Assembly (NCBI RefSeq): GCF_026013365.1
Contig: NZ_JAPDOE010000012.1
Coordinates: 1-64,000, forward strand
DNA from: Paenibacillus sp. LS1
GTDB lineage: Bacteria; Bacillota; Bacilli; Paenibacillales; Paenibacillaceae
Direction: 5' to 3'
DNA length: 64,000 nt
In this document: one piece after another, positions 50,053 through 59,395 of the stretch
How the letters are laid out: every line of letters starts with the position of its first letter
Position numbering within the stretch: the first letter of the stretch is position 1
Translations under genes and position numbers: made by a program
The notes under the pieces: model-generated
The model's input: only the letters and a program-made list of their open reading frames with translations
Told to the model about the DNA's origin: nothing
Database searches by the model: none

Positions 50053-52464
50053 TTACTTTCCGCCCTTACCTGGCGTGTAGAACTTAGGCAGCGTTACTTT
50101 TGACCAGTCGATATCCGATGCCATGTAGAAGGACGGATAGGAAGGCTGGTTGTATCCACTGTTCTGTCCTGCAATGCCCACACGATACATCGCATCATGC
50201 ATCAGCGTGTACAGCTTGCGGTCCGTTTTCTCGGTACTCAGATAGATGCGGATCGCTGAACTGTCCGTCGTTCTCACCAGCATCTCTTCCCGCCAATCCC
50301 CGAAGATATCAGCTACAAGAGAAGGCGTACCTTTGGTGTGATTGTTGGTCAATGTTCCTGTTGCGGTGAGCAACGTGCCACGATTCCAGTCTTTGATCGT
50401 AGGCGTGACGTCGATGGCACCATCTACGATCTGTGTCGTCATATCGCCAGCCCAACGGATATTCATATTGGTTCCCGGTGCCTGATCACTGATTTTTTCA
50501 CCAGTCGCTGTCCACAAACCTACAGCCCATGTCTCCAGCCCACGGCGAGTCGGATCAACATCACCCACCATGCCGCGTCCGGTATCTTTCCCCGTGTATC
50601 CGCCATAAATCACTTCTCCAGTCTTCGCATCACGCAGGGAATAGCCATATGGCGCCCACGGACCACCCTCGTGAACCATGAAAATCTCCAGTCCCGGACG
50701 ATCCGGGTCAATATCTGCCACATGAAGTGCGTCCCCATGACCCAGACGGGCAATGGTTCCCGGTGCAGCACTCTCGGCAGGCATCAGGTCTGTTGAGCTG
50801 TATAGCACGCTTCCATCATGATCAATCGTAGCGGAGCCATAGATAATCTCCTGTTTGCCGTCACCATCCACATCCGCCACACTGAAATAGTGAGCTCCCT
50901 GAGTTGTGATGGAGCCATACTGCGGATCTGTACCATCCACTCCGTGCGGTCCGTCATTGAATGGGTTCTTCATCGGTGTCCAGCCGCTGTCCACTTTCCA
51001 TTCCTTTTTCAGCTTCTTGCCATCCCAATTGTAGGCAACCATCGTCGAACGTGTATAGTATCCGCGTGCAAATATAGCAGACGGTTTCTTGCCATCCAAA
51101 TAGGCCACACCTGCAAGGAAACGGTCCACCCGATTCCCAGGTTCAATCCGTGCCATGGCATAATCGCCCCACATCAGACCATCGTCATGACGCTCGGGTT
51201 CATATGGAATGGTCTCCAGCTCTTTGCCTGATTTGCCTTCAAATACCGTAACATACTCCGGTCCATCCACGATAAAACCTTCAAACTTGCGCAGCTCATT
51301 TCGATTACTGCGTTCTACCGCATATACATCAATGAAGTAGTCGGCCAGACTTTCGGCATCCTGCTGAGATAATGGGTAATTATATTTTTTCTCGATTCCA
51401 AAAGCCTCTTCTAATGTCGCAGGCCAGTTCCCCTTCACAACCTCGTCGTGTTTATGCCAGTTTTTGAACATATCCACCACGTGATCATAGTAACCATCCG
51501 CACTTAAACGATAATCATCTTCGTTCGAGTATCCTGCCTTGCGATCCTGCTTCGGAAGCGTGATGTACTTCTCGGATGTCACTTTTCCTTTTTTGTTATA
51601 TTTGATAATCTTCGTGCCCGGAGCGGTCTTGAACATCATCTCGGCCTTGCCATCCCCGTCAAAATCATAAACGAGCATCTGTGTATAATGAGCACCCGCC
51701 CGGATATTGACCCCAAGATCGATCCGGTACAACAGCAGACCGTCCAAGGTGTACGCATCAATGTAGGTGTTACCAGTGTACCCTTTTTGCGATACGTCCT
51801 TGGCGTTGGAAGGGTCCCACTTCACGAAAAACTCATACTGGCCATCCCCGTCTACATCACCTACGCTCATGTCATTGGCGGAATACGTATAAGCTTCTCC
51901 CGCAGGCGTCACGCCATCAGCGGGTTTTTGCAGTTGAATGTCCACATAGCCGTTCGCCCAAGGTTTGACGGATGCACTGCGTTTGCTCTCCTTGCCCTTC
52001 TTGTTCACCGCTGCCACTTCATAACGGGAAGAAGATTTGCCCGCGGCATCTACATAGTTGGTGCTGTCCGTGACGGTAGCGATCTTTTTGCCATCACGAT
52101 AGACGTTGAAGTCCGTACCTGTCAGCCCTTTGTCGCTATATCCTGTGGACTCGTCACCAAGCAATCTCCAGCTGAGAAACACACCTTCGGATGTGGATGC
52201 AGCCACCAGACCCCGATCCAGATATTCCAGTTGAATCTCTTTCACGTGACTGCCTCCCTTATGTGATTGCAGGCTAGCCTCCGTCGCCCCACTGCCGTTC
52301 GAAGCTTCTGCTCCGGTAATCCCTGCTGTTCCCCCAACAAGCAAAGCTACGCTCAGTGCCGAAGAGAGCACCTTGGCTGTAAGTGGCATACGTGCCTTCC
52401 TGCGTCCTGATTGCAGACCTGAAGCCGATCCTTTATGTACCGGCGCTGTTGTTTCTGAGTTCAT
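50053..52464 (-). CDS. Secreted rhamnogalacturonan lyase, PL11
   Basis: An 803-residue exported polysaccharide lyase. The N-terminus has a 20-25-residue polar lead with Arg/Lys, then a signal peptide (AKVLSSALSVALLVGGTAGI) ending near AEA. A short Ser/Gly linker follows. An N-terminal beta domain (about 75-170) precedes an eight-bladed beta-propeller catalytic domain. Calcium-binding motifs are plain: DVDGDGQYE, DFDGDGKAE and DVDGDGKQE. The blocks THYTQMLVYDFDGDGK-like, AFGIEKKYNYPLS and LGHGDALHVADIDPDRPGLE are typical of family 11 as in B. subtilis YesW/YesX. It cleaves rhamnogalacturonan I of pectin outside the cell by beta-elimination. A good cre site lies about 115 bases upstream. Confidence 0.9.
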   Translation of the reverse strand: MNSETTAPVHKGSASGLQSGRRKARMPLTAKVLSSALSVALLVGGTAGITGAEASNGSGATEASLQSHKGGSHVKEIQLEYLDRGLVAASTSEGVFLSWRLLGDESTGYSDKGLTGTDFNVYRDGKKIATVTDSTNYVDAAGKSSSRYEVAAVNKKGKESKRSASVKPWANGYVDIQLQKPADGVTPAGEAYTYSANDMSVGDVDGDGQYEFFVKWDPSNAKDVSQKGYTGNTYIDAYTLDGLLLYRIDLGVNIRAGAHYTQMLVYDFDGDGKAEMMFKTAPGTKIIKYNKKGKVTSEKYITLPKQDRKAGYSNEDDYRLSADGYYDHVVDMFKNWHKHDEVVKGNWPATLEEAFGIEKKYNYPLSQQDAESLADYFIDVYAVERSNRNELRKFEGFIVDGPEYVTVFEGKSGKELETIPYEPERHDDGLMWGDYAMARIEPGNRVDRFLAGVAYLDGKKPSAIFARGYYTRSTMVAYNWDGKKLKKEWKVDSGWTPMKNPFNDGPHGVDGTDPQYGSITTQGAHYFSVADVDGDGKQEIIYGSATIDHDGSVLYSSTDLMPAESAAPGTIARLGHGDALHVADIDPDRPGLEIFMVHEGGPWAPYGYSLRDAKTGEVIYGGYTGKDTGRGMVGDVDPTRRGLETWAVGLWTATGEKISDQAPGTNMNIRWAGDMTTQIVDGAIDVTPTIKDWNRGTLLTATGTLTNNHTKGTPSLVADIFGDWREEMLVRTTDSSAIRIYLSTEKTDRKLYTLMHDAMYRVGIAGQNSGYNQPSYPSFYMASDIDWSKVTLPKFYTPGKGGK

Positions 52465-52575
52465 CCACCTTCACGCTCCTTGAGACAGAATAGGTGACGC
52501 ATATACACAACGATGATGATTGAACATTCGATAAATTCGTACAGACCTTCTTCAACGGACGAGACTTGCCATTAA

Positions 52576-52589
52576 TGATTGCGCTTACA
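52576..52589 (-). promoter_or_regulatory. cre site (CcpA catabolite response element)
   Basis: On the minus strand TGTAAGCGCAATCA matches the cre consensus TGWAANCGNTNWCA at thirteen of fourteen positions. It lies 112 bases upstream of the PL11 start, so glucose-dependent repression of the lyase by CcpA is likely. Confidence 0.65.
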
Positions 52590-52831
52590 ATTATAAAAAA
52601 GAGAAATCAGCTTGCCCGACTACCAGAGTGCGGCCCCCCTTCCATTCTCTTTCCAATCCGAGCGAAGTGATCCCGCCCATCGGGTTCTATTATAGACATC
52701 CTGCCTGCCAGACCCTAGGCAAATATCCGACCAAAACGATCAATAATCAGTGTTTTTAGGAGCCATTTGAGAAAAAGAACTTGCAGCTGTGAGGGATATC
52801 CGTTCCGGTTACGAATCGTTCTTATGATCGC

Positions 52832-52910
52832 TGTTATCCCCGGATTTTCTTCCATCCCCTTTCCAAGGGTAAAATCCGGTGATAAAGGCGAACACTTCGT
52901 TTCTTCAGAA
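52832..52910 (-). repeat. Dispersed hairpin repeat, copy 2
   Basis: On the minus strand CTTTATCACCGGATTTTAC and GAAAATCCGGGGATAAC can pair, and the flank TCTGAAGAAACGAAGTGTTC precedes the hairpin. Arms and flank match copy 1 at 18745-18870. The relation is in the reverse orientation. Confidence 0.7.
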
Positions 52911-52985
52911 TCGATTTCGTCCCCTCCACTACGTTCCTCAGTTGATCAAGTACTTCAATCGAGAATGACTCTTTGTAATGAATAG

Positions 52986-53025
52986 TAAAAAACCGCAATC
53001 CTCTAACATACTGAGGATCGCGGTT
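52986..53025 (-). terminator. Terminator of the GH6 gene
   Basis: AACCGCGATCCTC and GAGGATTGCGGTT (minus strand) pair with one mismatch and are followed by six T residues, about 20 bases after the GH6 stop. Confidence 0.85.
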
Positions 53026-53045
53026 AAAACAATTACGAGTAAGTT

Positions 53046-55490
53046 TTAAGGCTCAATACCCCATACCAGGTTTCCAGCTTGGTAGAGCGTTACCTTGTTC
53101 CAATCCTGATAGGATGTTTTCGTTGGATCGAAGGAGTAGTCATTCGTCTCGTCAAAGTTGGACCAGTCTGTTTTGTACATGCGAAGCTGGATGTCTCCAG
53201 TCTGTCCACCAGCCTGAATGCTGCCAGCGCCAGATGTGAAGCTCAGCTCCACATAGGAGTCTGTGAAGGTACGCTGGATATTGGCTCCGCCAACTTGAGC
53301 GTAATCGATGGCCGAATCCATCGCAGCCGAGCCTTCTTTGGAGAAGTAATACCGGATCTTCAGATCACTCAGATTCACAGCAGTACTGCCCAGGTTTTTG
53401 ATGTTGAAATACGGTTTGATCTGGCTATCCAGCGCATTGGTATCTCCCGCACGGTATTGCAAAACAAGATCACTGGTCGGCACAACGACACTTTGAGGTG
53501 TCGCGGAAGCTACAGCGGAATTGGCACTTTGCCCTGCTGTATTCACTGCACTTACCACATAATGATACGTTGTTCCGTTCGTCAGGGCCGTGTTCGTGTA
53601 GGACGTACCACTCACATTCGCAGCGACTGTTGTGAACGGACCGGATGCACTCAGCGCCCGTTTCACATTATAACTTGTCGCACCTGCAGAAGCAGCCCAC
53701 GTCAAGCTCACCTGTGCATTGCCTGCCGTTGCTGTGAGAGCAGTCGGTGCAGCTGGCGCCGTTACACCTGCAATCGGTGTAGCTGTTGCTGTTGCAGAGT
53801 TAACACTTTCACCTACTGCATTCGTTGCTGTTACCACATAATAATAGGTTGTGCCATTGATCAGGCCTGTGTTGCTGTAAGATGTTCCACTTACATTGGC
53901 AGCAATCGTTGTGAATGGACCTGATGCACTGAGTGCCCGCTTCACACTATAACTTGTTGCTCCCGCGGAAGCAGTCCACGTTAAGGAGACTTGAGCGTTA
54001 CCGGCAGAAGCCGTCAATGCCGCTGGTGCTGCCGGAGCTGTTGTTCCGCCTGGAGGATTCCCACCACCGTTACTGGCAGGCAGGACAGGGAATGAGTTTT
54101 TCACCAGTGTCACGAATTGATCGTGGAACCAGTGACCGGATACCGGAGCATTCGCGAGTGCACCTGTTAATACGCCATCCCGAGTTGTGAAGGTCGGATC
54201 ACACATCCGGTCGAAACCTTTACCTTCGTTGTTCGGAATTTCGGAGCTGGAGCCATCGGATTCACCCGGAGGTTTCACCCATACATAAGCATCCAGATGT
54301 GCGGGTCCCGGTGCAGCCTTAGGTGCTTCACCAATACCTGCCCCACTGTTGTTACACCAATTGCCACGATGATCCCGTTTATCGACCCGTCCAGAATTCA
54401 CATAGGAATTAATATTGCTTCCTGTCGCTGATGTTGGACGGTTCACCCCGCCCCATCCATTACGGCTGGTATCGATCAGGAAGCCCGTGCTGCTCGGCCA
54501 TCCGGCTTGTACAAATCCGGAATAGAGTGCTGCAGTGAAGTCCGTCTCGTCAAAGTACGGGTTCCATTCATAATAATCGGAAGATCTGATCGGTTGTCCA
54601 CCGATATTCAGATCCGGATTAGGCAGATTCGGTTCATGAGTAGGCGTCGTATTGGCAGTGTTGGTGATAAAACCATCTGCACTTTGCAGACCTGCCGCTG
54701 TATCATTTACTACGTCAGTGTACAGGGCAATCGCACCGGTACGGTTGTTGTCCCATCCGAGCCAGCCGGAATGGCCGATATCCAGGTAATTGTACACATT
54801 AGGAATGGCATGCAGCTTGTCCAGTGCATACTTGACCCCATCTTCATAGATACCTGTTGAGCTGGCTTGCGCACAAGCTGGAGTACTCAGGTTAGTCACA
54901 AGGTTAGGCAGACTGTCCGGCTCAATAATCGCCACAATGCGAATATCCTGATATTTCGGATCTGCGAAGATATCTGCAATGACATCAATGTAATCTGTTT
55001 TGTACGTCTGTAGTGCAGCCTGTGTTAGTGGAAGTTCACCATTCGATGCGAGTGCATGACAATCCCGGCCAGGCAAGTTATAGACAACGAATGAAGCCGT
55101 TATTGGTGTACCCGGTTTCTTTTGGGCGAGAACGGCATCGAGATGTTGCTCTACGCTTTTGCGACCAGCGTTGTCCGCGCCGCCATAGATCGCAGCAATA
55201 CGGTCAATCCATACGGCTGTTGGATACGATTTGACCGTCTCCATCTTGGCCTTCAGCGATGTATCGTTGGTCAGCGCAACGGACGTATCCACGAGAGCTG
55301 AGTAATCCTGGTTCAGATAAGCGGTTGCCCCTACAAATGGATTATCCACATGTGCTTCAGCCGCCTGAGTCAAGCCTGGAGACAATCCAGGGAAAATCCC
55401 CGCCGCGAGCAGCGTTGCTGCCATTATTTGCTTTACACCTTTGCGCAGGATCTTCTTACCTCTCGATTTGGTTTTCAATTTAGTCTTCAT
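53046..55490 (-). CDS. Secreted GH6 cellulase (cellobiohydrolase-like) with FN3 and CBM3 modules
   Basis: An 814-residue exported cellulase. The signal peptide (about 1-43) has a basic lead. The GH6 catalytic domain covers about 45-480, with TAVWIDRIAAIYGG, the catalytic Asp in IIEPDSLPNL, YLDIGHSGWLGWDNN and FLIDTSRNGWGG. Loop-rich segments (RDCHALASNGELPL, HWFHDQFVTLVKNSFPVLP) are like bacterial cellobiohydrolases. After a Gly/Pro linker come two fibronectin type III modules, nearly identical to each other, at about 490-665. A CBM3 cellulose-binding domain (about 668-814) ends with YQDWNKVTLYQAGNLVWGIEP-like sequence. It probably releases cellobiose from cellulose chains. GGTGG precedes the ATG. 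Confidence 0.93.
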   Translation of the reverse strand: MKTKLKTKSRGKKILRKGVKQIMAATLLAAGIFPGLSPGLTQAAEAHVDNPFVGATAYLNQDYSALVDTSVALTNDTSLKAKMETVKSYPTAVWIDRIAAIYGGADNAGRKSVEQHLDAVLAQKKPGTPITASFVVYNLPGRDCHALASNGELPLTQAALQTYKTDYIDVIADIFADPKYQDIRIVAIIEPDSLPNLVTNLSTPACAQASSTGIYEDGVKYALDKLHAIPNVYNYLDIGHSGWLGWDNNRTGAIALYTDVVNDTAAGLQSADGFITNTANTTPTHEPNLPNPDLNIGGQPIRSSDYYEWNPYFDETDFTAALYSGFVQAGWPSSTGFLIDTSRNGWGGVNRPTSATGSNINSYVNSGRVDKRDHRGNWCNNSGAGIGEAPKAAPGPAHLDAYVWVKPPGESDGSSSEIPNNEGKGFDRMCDPTFTTRDGVLTGALANAPVSGHWFHDQFVTLVKNSFPVLPASNGGGNPPGGTTAPAAPAALTASAGNAQVSLTWTASAGATSYSVKRALSASGPFTTIAANVSGTSYSNTGLINGTTYYYVVTATNAVGESVNSATATATPIAGVTAPAAPTALTATAGNAQVSLTWAASAGATSYNVKRALSASGPFTTVAANVSGTSYTNTALTNGTTYHYVVSAVNTAGQSANSAVASATPQSVVVPTSDLVLQYRAGDTNALDSQIKPYFNIKNLGSTAVNLSDLKIRYYFSKEGSAAMDSAIDYAQVGGANIQRTFTDSYVELSFTSGAGSIQAGGQTGDIQLRMYKTDWSNFDETNDYSFDPTKTSYQDWNKVTLYQAGNLVWGIEP
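53500..54045 (-). repeat. Tandem near-identical FN3-coding repeats
   Basis: Two adjacent units of about 265 bases code for the two FN3 modules. Stretches such as VKRALSASGPFTT and NAQVSLTW are shared exactly between them, with a few changes elsewhere. This implies recent duplication or gene conversion. Confidence 0.8.
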
Positions 55491-56014
55491 AGTTCCACCT
55501 TTCCTTTAGTTAGATTGGGTTGTACTCATGTCTGATCCTCTGTGTCATTAAGATGCTTAGCACGAAGAGAACGTTCGGATGAGTTGGTTGTATCACCTCC
55601 AAATGTAATAGTTGAGTAGCTGAAACCTTGAGTGAGCAAATCGTGTGTGGGGTCGAGCCATAAGAGTATAATGTGGTGGGTGTGGTTAAACGTGTGTTAG
55701 ACATGAAGAAGTGTGAAAAAGGATTGCGGGATCTCTAACATCCCATTTCAGAAAGCGCTTTCTTAAAGTGGTTTAAAAAAAGGCCTTCGCCTACCATCTA
55801 CGATCATGATGTTCGGTGTTCACCTCCTTCTTATGTACTGATTATACGACATGTAAATATTACTGTAAATTGAATTATATAAATTTAATTATATTTTTTT
55901 CCATAATTCAGGCAGGAATCTGGACATCCCTTGCCCCAAACCACACAAAAGGCTCACCCTGGCAATCTGCCACAATGAACCTCGTGTTGATCAAGATCGA
56001 ATTAACCCGCTCGT
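55491..56014. other. Long leader/intergenic region upstream of the GH6 gene
   Basis: About 520 bases. The part next to the GH6 gene is its probable 5' leader. It contains the palindrome at 55750-55763. A strong ribosome-binding-like AAGGAGGTG occurs on the minus strand near 55828, followed by short frames of about ten to fourteen codons, possibly a leader peptide. I find no gene with good support. Confidence 0.5.
55750..55763. promoter_or_regulatory. cre-like palindrome upstream of the GH6 gene
   Basis: AGAAAGCGCTTTCT is a perfect palindrome and matches the cre consensus at twelve of fourteen positions. It lies about 260 bases before the cellulase start. It may bind CcpA or another LacI-family regulator. 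Confidence 0.5.
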
Positions 56015-57091
56015 CTAGGGCAGAACGACGACATCGCCCGGTTTTAAGCCGCTAACCACTTCTGTCTTATCCCCCGACTCCATTCCAGCCTGGATGGTTA
56101 GTGGCTCTGTCTGTCCGTTCCCTTTGTCTAACAGGACATAAGGTTCGGTCTGATCCCGCATAATCGCCAGGCTGGACACAACGGTCACTTTGTCCTTCCG
56201 CGTTGTCTCGATATCCCCTTCCAGACTCACGCCTCCATACATTCTGGCGTCCGGCTTCAGATCAATGACCACATCAAACTGAGAAGCCTGCTTGAGGTCC
56301 GTATCGGTACTCTTGCGGGCGAATTTGGACACCTTACTCACCTTCCCGGTGAATTCCAGGTCTTTCTGCGCTGTCATTCGCACCTTAACTGGCATTCCCA
56401 CCTTAAGTCTGAACATTTCTTCTTCACCAACAATCGTCATGAATTTCAGTTTGCTGGTGTTCGTAATGGACCCTATGAGCTGTCCTTCCGTCACCGCACG
56501 TGTTTTGCTGTCCTCTTCATTCATCTGAAATATACCAGAAGCAGAAGCATACACAACGGACTTGCTCATCACGGCCTGCTTTTTCTGTATCTCCTTTTCC
56601 TTGAGGACCAGCGCTTTTTGATTCAACTCATTTGTTAGACGTTTGCCTTCCCGGTCTGCAAATGCCTTCTTGCGTTCCTCTTCCGTCACGCCAAGTGACT
56701 CGCTCATATTCGCCTGATCCAGGCTAACCTGATTCATCTTATTTTCCAGTTGAGCTTTCTCCAGATCGCTCTGCAACTGCTCTACTTCCGTTTGTAACGC
56801 GGACGGGTCGAGAGTATACAGGACATCGCCTTTGTTCACCTGCTCACCACTTTTCACGTGCCATTGCTTGATGTTGGAAGCATACGGAGCAAATATATCG
56901 GTCTGATCGGTATATACGGATTTCCCCTTCACCTGAATCGTTTGCGTCATCGTTTCCTGTGTCACATCAAAGGTAATCGGGGGCGGAATCTCGATAGGTG
57001 CCTCCGGTTTTGGCTTGTACTTTTCATACAACCAGTACCCCACACCTGCCAAAAGTACAACGGTGATGATAATTTTAATCCACTTCTTCAT
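56015..57091 (-). CDS. Membrane fusion/adaptor protein (YknX/MacA-like)
   Basis: A 358-residue HlyD-family adaptor. An N-terminal membrane anchor (about residues 5-22) leads to an extracellular part: a barrel-sandwich domain split around a long coiled coil. The first lipoyl half is TDIFAPYASNIKQWHVKSGE, then helices from about 95 to 175 (EVEQLQSDLEKAQLENKMNQ), the second half VVYASASGIFQM, and a beta-barrel and membrane-proximal domain ending PGDVVVLP. It should bridge the outside of the ATPase-permease transporter encoded upstream (58509-57120). This trio resembles B. subtilis YknXYZ, which guards against a toxic peptide. It is the last gene of the set, 28 bases after the permease. Confidence 0.88.
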   Translation of the reverse strand: MKKWIKIIITVVLLAGVGYWLYEKYKPKPEAPIEIPPPITFDVTQETMTQTIQVKGKSVYTDQTDIFAPYASNIKQWHVKSGEQVNKGDVLYTLDPSALQTEVEQLQSDLEKAQLENKMNQVSLDQANMSESLGVTEEERKKAFADREGKRLTNELNQKALVLKEKEIQKKQAVMSKSVVYASASGIFQMNEEDSKTRAVTEGQLIGSITNTSKLKFMTIVGEEEMFRLKVGMPVKVRMTAQKDLEFTGKVSKVSKFARKSTDTDLKQASQFDVVIDLKPDARMYGGVSLEGDIETTRKDKVTVVSSLAIMRDQTEPYVLLDKGNGQTEPLTIQAGMESGDKTEVVSGLKPGDVVVLP

Positions 57092-57119
57092 GTGCCCAAT
57101 TTCCCTTTCGCTAATAAAA

Positions 57120-58490
57120 TTACATCGATTTGATCACAGTTAATGCATTGGTTCGGGATGCGCTGATTGCCGGATATATACCCGATACAATACCGACCAG
57201 CACAGCAAACACGATGCCGAGCGGCAAAGCAGACTGCTGAATAGCCACGGTCATCGGGCCATTGACCTGATTTGCCATCTGACTCGCCAGCAGACTGTTC
57301 ACCCCGCCGAGGGCAGCAAAGGCAATCCCTACACCAGCCATGCCACCCATTAACCCAAGCATCGCTGCTTCCGTAATAAACATCTGGCGGATCTGCCACA
57401 GATTTGCACCCAGCACCTTCATCACACCGATTTGTTTACGCCGCTGATGCGTAGACATGATCATTGCCACAATAATGGACAACGAGGCCAGCAGCATAAT
57501 AAAACCACCGATCCCCAATGCTGCTTTTTGGTACATCGCCAGTTGGCCTGCCATCGCTTCCTCCTGGAACAGATTACTCTGTGTGTTCAACGTTAGCTTT
57601 TTAATCTGTTCTTCCACCTGGGATACATAACGTTTGTCTTCAACCTTGACCAGAGCCGAGTTAAGATGCTTGGCCGCACTGCTGTCGGCCTGCTGTAATC
57701 CAAGCTCATCCTGCAATGCACGAGCTGTATCGAGCGGCAGATATACCTTTTTATCGTTTTGAGCACTCATCTCATCCATGTTGGAAGGCTTCATCAACTC
57801 TCCAGACACGCGTATAGAGCCACTCATTTTGGTTTTGCTCGCATTCGCATAATCCTCATATCGAAACTGAACAAGCTGCTGAACCAGCTGATCCTGCTTC
57901 GCTGACATTTCCGTATACTGCTCCAAAAGCTCATTGTTATATGGATCAGCATTCAACTGCTCAAATAACTTCTGAGTTACTTTGGGGTCCACGAGTCCAA
58001 ATGCAGCCCCATAACTGGTCACCGCCATACGACCATCCTCTGCCCCACGTCCCTCAGCATACTTGTATCCAAATCCGCTCAGGGTCTCTAGTTGGGTACC
58101 GATGACCTCAACATACGTACTGCGACCATCCGGAAGCACCATTTCGAGCGAATCCAGCTTTAACATGGGAGCCACCGCAACAACATGGGGAAGTCTTTGG
58201 ATAATCTGAATTTTCTCCAACGTCAGCGCCCCACGTTCAAACTTCGATGTCTGACCACTCCCCTTGCCGTTGCCGGTACGAATGCCTTCATTAGGTGTAA
58301 TCGTAATCTCATCCATCTTGTAATTGTCGTTCAATGTTTTCTCGCTATAGGTCTGTACGGACTGCCCTACACTAAGTGCAATGATCATGGCAGCAGAACC
58401 GATGGACAGCCCCATCATGCACAGCAATGTGACCATTTTTCTGCGAATGATCTGTCCCCAGGCCATACGTGCTACATCCCGTATTCTCAC
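57120..58490 (-). CDS. MacB/FtsX-type ABC transporter permease (YknZ-like)
   Basis: A 456-residue permease. One N-terminal span (about 20-42, VTLLCMMGLSIGSAAMIIAL) precedes a large extracellular MacB_PCD domain of about 250 residues (LPHVVAVAPMLKLDSLEMVL). Three C-terminal spans follow from about residue 325 (FtsX core: MIMSTHQRRKQIGVMKVLGA). This is the layout of the MacB/LolCE/YknZ class, which moves substrates out from the membrane and does not pump across it. The start is GTG behind AAGGAGAGG. It lies 18 bases after the ATPase gene. The likely substrates are peptides or lipidic antimicrobials. Confidence 0.9.
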   Translation of the reverse strand: MRIRDVARMAWGQIIRRKMVTLLCMMGLSIGSAAMIIALSVGQSVQTYSEKTLNDNYKMDEITITPNEGIRTGNGKGSGQTSKFERGALTLEKIQIIQRLPHVVAVAPMLKLDSLEMVLPDGRSTYVEVIGTQLETLSGFGYKYAEGRGAEDGRMAVTSYGAAFGLVDPKVTQKLFEQLNADPYNNELLEQYTEMSAKQDQLVQQLVQFRYEDYANASKTKMSGSIRVSGELMKPSNMDEMSAQNDKKVYLPLDTARALQDELGLQQADSSAAKHLNSALVKVEDKRYVSQVEEQIKKLTLNTQSNLFQEEAMAGQLAMYQKAALGIGGFIMLLASLSIIVAMIMSTHQRRKQIGVMKVLGANLWQIRQMFITEAAMLGLMGGMAGVGIAFAALGGVNSLLASQMANQVNGPMTVAIQQSALPLGIVFAVLVGIVSGIYPAISASRTNALTVIKSM

Positions 58491-58508
58491 ATTTCCTCTC
58501 CTTTTGCC

Positions 58509-59192
58509 TCAAACTTCCCTTATGGCCTCTTCGACCAGTATTCCATGTTGCAGTGTAAGCACGACTTGCATCTGCTCCGCGACCTCTGCTTCATGTGTCA
58601 CAATGACAAAGGTCGTATTCATATCCCGGTTAAGCTGCTGCAAAATCGCAATGATCTCTTCCTCCGTCTCGGTATCCAGATTCCCGGTAGGCTCATCTGC
58701 AAAGATCACCGAGGGTTCGGTAATGAGCGAACGTGCAATACTGACACGTTGTTGTTGACCGCCCGACAACTGAGACGGGAACAAGTTTGCTTTTTCCCCC
58801 AGTCCAACCTGTTCCAACAGCTTCAATGCTTTTGCTTTGCGTTTCGAAGGGCTTATCCCCATAAACACCAAGGGTAATTCTACATTTTCCCGGATCGTAA
58901 GATTGGACAGCAGTTCATAGGATTGAAAAATAAACCCGATATGACTACGCCTGAACTCAGCCAGGCGATTTTCACTGAAACGTACAATATCTTGTCCCGC
59001 AATTAGAATCTTGCCCTGATCCGGTTTCATCAGCCCCGCCATCAGATTCAGCAGTGTTGACTTGCCTGAACCAGAACTGCCCAGCAGAGCCACCATCTTG
59101 CCTTCTCCAATCGTCAGGTTGATATCCTGAAGCACTGGCACGGTTCCTTGGCCATTGCGGAACGAGTGGGATAATTGTTCAACTTGAAGCAT
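58509..59192 (-). CDS. MacB/LolD-type ABC transporter ATPase (YknY-like)
   Basis: A 227-residue ATPase with Walker A GSSGSGKST, Q-loop FIFQSYELLSNLTIRENV, signature LSGGQQQRVSIARSL, Walker B VIFADEPTGNLD and switch His in VTHEAEVA. The DEPTGNLD form is typical of the LolD/MacB branch. It powers the permease encoded 18 bases downstream. It opens the three-gene transporter set and lies about 200 bases from the kinase-coupled gene upstream, so it probably has its own promoter, possibly driven by the response regulator next to it. Confidence 0.93.
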   Translation of the reverse strand: MLQVEQLSHSFRNGQGTVPVLQDINLTIGEGKMVALLGSSGSGKSTLLNLMAGLMKPDQGKILIAGQDIVRFSENRLAEFRRSHIGFIFQSYELLSNLTIRENVELPLVFMGISPSKRKAKALKLLEQVGLGEKANLFPSQLSGGQQQRVSIARSLITEPSVIFADEPTGNLDTETEEEIIAILQQLNRDMNTTFVIVTHEAEVAEQMQVVLTLQHGILVEEAIREV

Positions 59193-59317
59193 TACTGCAT
59201 GTCTTCCTTTCTACTTGCTAAATATGTACAGATTCGCGTCGCACATTCCCTCTTCATTATAGGATGGAGATGTATCCGGGCTGGCCGGAGTTGTATCCAA
59301 CTTGTAAAATGTCACAA

Positions 59318-59373
59318 CAAAAAGACCTTGTCCGCAGAGTAGCTATTGCCAGCTCTATCCAGACCAAGGTCTT
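59318..59373 (-). terminator. Terminator after the kinase-coupled gene
   Basis: Read on the minus strand AAGACCTTG and CAAGGTCTT pair across a loop of about 35 bases and are followed by a T run. It ends the sensor operon before the ABC genes. Confidence 0.75.
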
Positions 59374-59395
59374 ATATTTGAATACTTTCCGCAGC

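Larger units (their letters stand above)
52465..53045. other. Intergenic region with cre site, repeat and terminator
   Basis: About 580 bases between the PL11 gene and the end of the GH6 gene, both on the minus strand. It holds the cre candidate at 52576-52589, the hairpin repeat at 52832-52910 and the terminator at 52986-53025. The plus-strand open frame at 52767-52985 consists largely of the repeat and is not counted as a gene. Confidence 0.65.

Noticed and set aside
52767..52985. 72-codon frame upstream of the PL11 gene
   Set aside because: It is largely the dispersed hairpin repeat and has no ribosome binding site.
46323..55490. Single polysaccharide-utilisation operon from melA to cellulase
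   Set aside because: Strong terminators and an opposite-strand phosphatase gene separate the units. A shared regulon by CcpA is possible, a shared transcript is not.
55510..55704. 64-codon minus-strand frame in the cellulase leader
   Set aside because: The N-terminal ATG has no ribosome binding site. The internal GGAGG has no start codon at the right distance.
55816..56055. 79-codon plus-strand frame
   Set aside because: It overlaps the adaptor gene antisense and has biased, AT-rich composition without a ribosome binding site.
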